Shown here: in pieces, positions 5,782 to 6,908 of the stretch
Layout: the number at the start of each line of letters is the position of its first letter
Position numbering within the stretch: the first letter of the stretch is position 1
Source of the DNA: Alcanivorax sp.
GTDB lineage: Bacteria; Pseudomonadota; Gammaproteobacteria; Pseudomonadales; Alcanivoracaceae
Length of the DNA stretch: 6,908 bases
NCBI GenBank assembly: GCA_007135015.1
Contig: SLJS01000048.1
Coordinates: 1 to 6,908, forward strand
Direction: 5' to 3'
The notes under the pieces: model-generated
What the model saw: the letters and a program-made list of their open reading frames with translations, nothing else
Told to the model about the DNA's origin: nothing
Database searches by the model: none
Program-made: the position numbers and the translations under genes

Positions 5782-6648
5782 ATGAACGCCAGCGTCATGA
5801 AGGGGAGAACGGTCCTGATTACCGGGGCCAATAGCGGTATCGGCAAGGTTACCGCCCGGGCCCTGGCGGGCATGGGCGCTCATGTGATTCTGGCCTGCCG
5901 GCGCCGGGAGGCCGCCGAGGCCGCCATCGAGGAAATCCGCGCCGAACAGCCCGAAGCCTCGCTGGAGTTCGTCCAGCTGGATCTCGCCTCGCTGGGATCG
6001 GTACGGGCCGCCGCGGCCATGGTGCGCGACAGACACCCGAAGCTTGACGTGCTGGTCAATAACGCGGGCGTGGCCAACATGAGCCGCCGGGTGACCGCGG
6101 ACGGTTTCGAACAGACCTTCCAGGTCAACCATCTGGGCCCTTTCCTGCTTACCCGGCTGCTTCTGCCGTTGCTGAAGGAAGCCCGAGGGCGGGTGATCAA
6201 TGTGGCCTCCGACATGCACAAGTACGGGCGCATGCATTTCGGCGACCTGCAATTGAAGAAGGGCTACTGGGTGATGAAGGCCTATGCCCAGTCGAAGCTG
6301 GCCAATATTCTTTTCACCCGAGCGCTGGCGCAGCGGCTGCGAGATCGCGGCATTACCGTCAATTGTGTCCACCCTGGCGCCGTGGCCACCGGAATATGGC
6401 CGGAAAACACCTGGTATCAGCGCCTGTTCAGCCGCCTTCTGGCGAAGTTCCTGCTGTCGCCGGAAGATGGCGCGCGTACCAGTATCTGGCTGGCTTCCAA
6501 CGAGACAGGCGCCCGTGTGACCGGAGGCTATTTCGCAAGGTGCCGGGAAGTCGCTCCGGCGAAGGCGGCTCGCGATGATCGTGCCGCGGAGCAGCTTTGG
6601 CGCCTGTCCGAACAGTTTGTCGCACCGGGAGAACAGGACCATGCATGA
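5782..6648 (+). CDS. SDR-family oxidoreductase (retinol dehydrogenase-like)
   Basis: A 288-residue classical short-chain dehydrogenase/reductase, a cytosolic NAD(P)H-dependent oxidoreductase. It has the Rossmann motif TGANSGIG (14-21), LDL with Asp67, NNAG (93-96), Asn116 in the VNHLGPF helix, catalytic Ser143, Tyr168 and Lys172 (YAQSK), and HPGAV (197-201). The arginines after the second strand (ACRRR, 38-42) suggest NADP(H) preference. The segments KKGYWVMKAYAQSKLANILFTR and the C-terminal GGYFARC...ERLWRLSE-like ending (here QLWRLSEQ) resemble the retinol dehydrogenase/WW-domain oxidoreductase-like branch; bacterial members are widespread and their substrates mostly unknown. The ATG at 5782 follows AAGGG closely; an in-frame ATG at 5797 is a possible alternative. 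It lies divergent from rsgA and overlaps the orn start by 8 nt, so both are probably co-transcribed. Substrate cannot be named. Confidence 0.9.
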   Translation: MNASVMKGRTVLITGANSGIGKVTARALAGMGAHVILACRRREAAEAAIEEIRAEQPEASLEFVQLDLASLGSVRAAAAMVRDRHPKLDVLVNNAGVANMSRRVTADGFEQTFQVNHLGPFLLTRLLLPLLKEARGRVINVASDMHKYGRMHFGDLQLKKGYWVMKAYAQSKLANILFTRALAQRLRDRGITVNCVHPGAVATGIWPENTWYQRLFSRLLAKFLLSPEDGARTSIWLASNETGARVTGGYFARCREVAPAKAARDDRAAEQLWRLSEQFVAPGEQDHA

Positions 6649-6908
6649 CCGCAGGGACAACCTCATCTGGATTGATCTTGAAATGACCGGGCTCAATCCG
6701 GACCGGGACCATATCATCGAGATCGCCACCATCGTTACCGACCGGCACCTGGATATTCTGGCCGAGGGGCCGGTTATCGCCGTTCACCAGAGTGGCGATG
6801 TGCTCAATGAAATGGATGAATGGAATACCAGCACCCACACCGAGTCCGGCCTGGTCGAGCGTGTCCGCGAGAGTGAATACGACGAAGACAGGGCCGCGGA
6901 GGAAACCA
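6641..6908 (+). CDS. orn: Oligoribonuclease Orn, N-terminal part (cut by window end)
   Basis: Orn is a cytoplasmic 3'-5' exoribonuclease of the DEDDh family that degrades very short RNAs to mononucleotides, including pGpG left by EAL phosphodiesterases acting on cyclic-di-GMP. The first 89 residues are visible. The opening NLIWIDLEMTGLNP contains the first two catalytic acids, Asp12 and Glu14. It is followed by RDHIIEIATIVTD, ILAEGPVIAVHQS and THTESGLVERV, all highly conserved in Orn (full family length about 180). The later DEDDh residues lie beyond the window edge. The ATG at 6641 is the only start that keeps Asp12 and Glu14 without a long extension, with GGGAG 9 nt upstream. Its first 8 nt lie inside the end of the SDR gene, which suggests translational coupling, or at least that orn is read from a promoter upstream of or within the SDR gene. 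Confidence 0.95.
   Translation, partial: MHDRRDNLIWIDLEMTGLNPDRDHIIEIATIVTDRHLDILAEGPVIAVHQSGDVLNEMDEWNTSTHTESGLVERVRESEYDEDRAAEET

Noticed and set aside
5668..6732. Minus-strand open frame that would extend RsgA by 355 residues.
   Set aside because: It is antisense to the well-supported SDR gene and the orn start. RsgA homologues begin at the MAKRKLS position; high GC leaves such frames open.

Overview
This is a housekeeping-type stretch of a high-GC gammaproteobacterial chromosome. It holds six complete genes and two genes cut by the window edges. The protein sequences resemble Pseudomonas, Azotobacter and other high-GC gammaproteobacterial homologues (RhdA with the CQTHHRS active loop, Psd with LGST, SerB with two ACT domains). 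From memory, the neighbourhood fimX / serB / ahpA-like / psd / rhdA / rsgA / orn also recalls the Pseudomonas aeruginosa locus, but motAB and other genes between rhdA and rsgA are missing and an SDR gene sits between rsgA and orn. I would guess a gammaproteobacterium outside Pseudomonas (for example Chromatiales/Ectothiorhodospiraceae-like), but the sequence alone does not settle this.

Layout, left to right. (1) The C-terminal end of a FimX-like EAL-domain protein (+, 1-141) runs into the 3' end of serB (-, 114-1373); the two convergent genes overlap by 28 bp. (2) A 274-bp divergent spacer carries two strong GC-rich hairpins and an extended -10 promoter, followed by an AhpA/YtjB-like membrane protein (+, 1648-2823) whose cytoplasmic half looks like a degenerate class III nucleotide cyclase domain. 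(3) A 52-bp convergent spacer is almost filled by six tandem heptamers of the form GCGAGNN. (4) A leftward group follows: rsgA (4666-5667), then rhdA (3757-4587) with its own candidate sigma-70 promoter, then psd (2876-3760), which overlaps rhdA by 4 nt. (5) A 114-bp divergent spacer carries a rsgA promoter overlapped by a 16-bp near-palindrome. (6) To the right, an SDR oxidoreductase (5782-6648) overlaps by 8 nt the start of orn (6641 to the window edge).

How the genes relate. SerB makes L-serine, the precursor of phosphatidylserine, which Psd decarboxylates to phosphatidylethanolamine. RhdA handles sulfane sulfur. RsgA is a 30S-maturation GTPase. Orn clears short RNA oligonucleotides, including pGpG made by EAL phosphodiesterases, so both edges of the window touch cyclic-di-GMP biology. 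I saw no mobile element, CRISPR array, tRNA, rRNA or convincing new multi-gene system. The items most worth a second look are the cyclase-like domain in the AhpA-like protein, the dyad over the rsgA promoter, the heptamer array, and the SDR gene between rsgA and orn.
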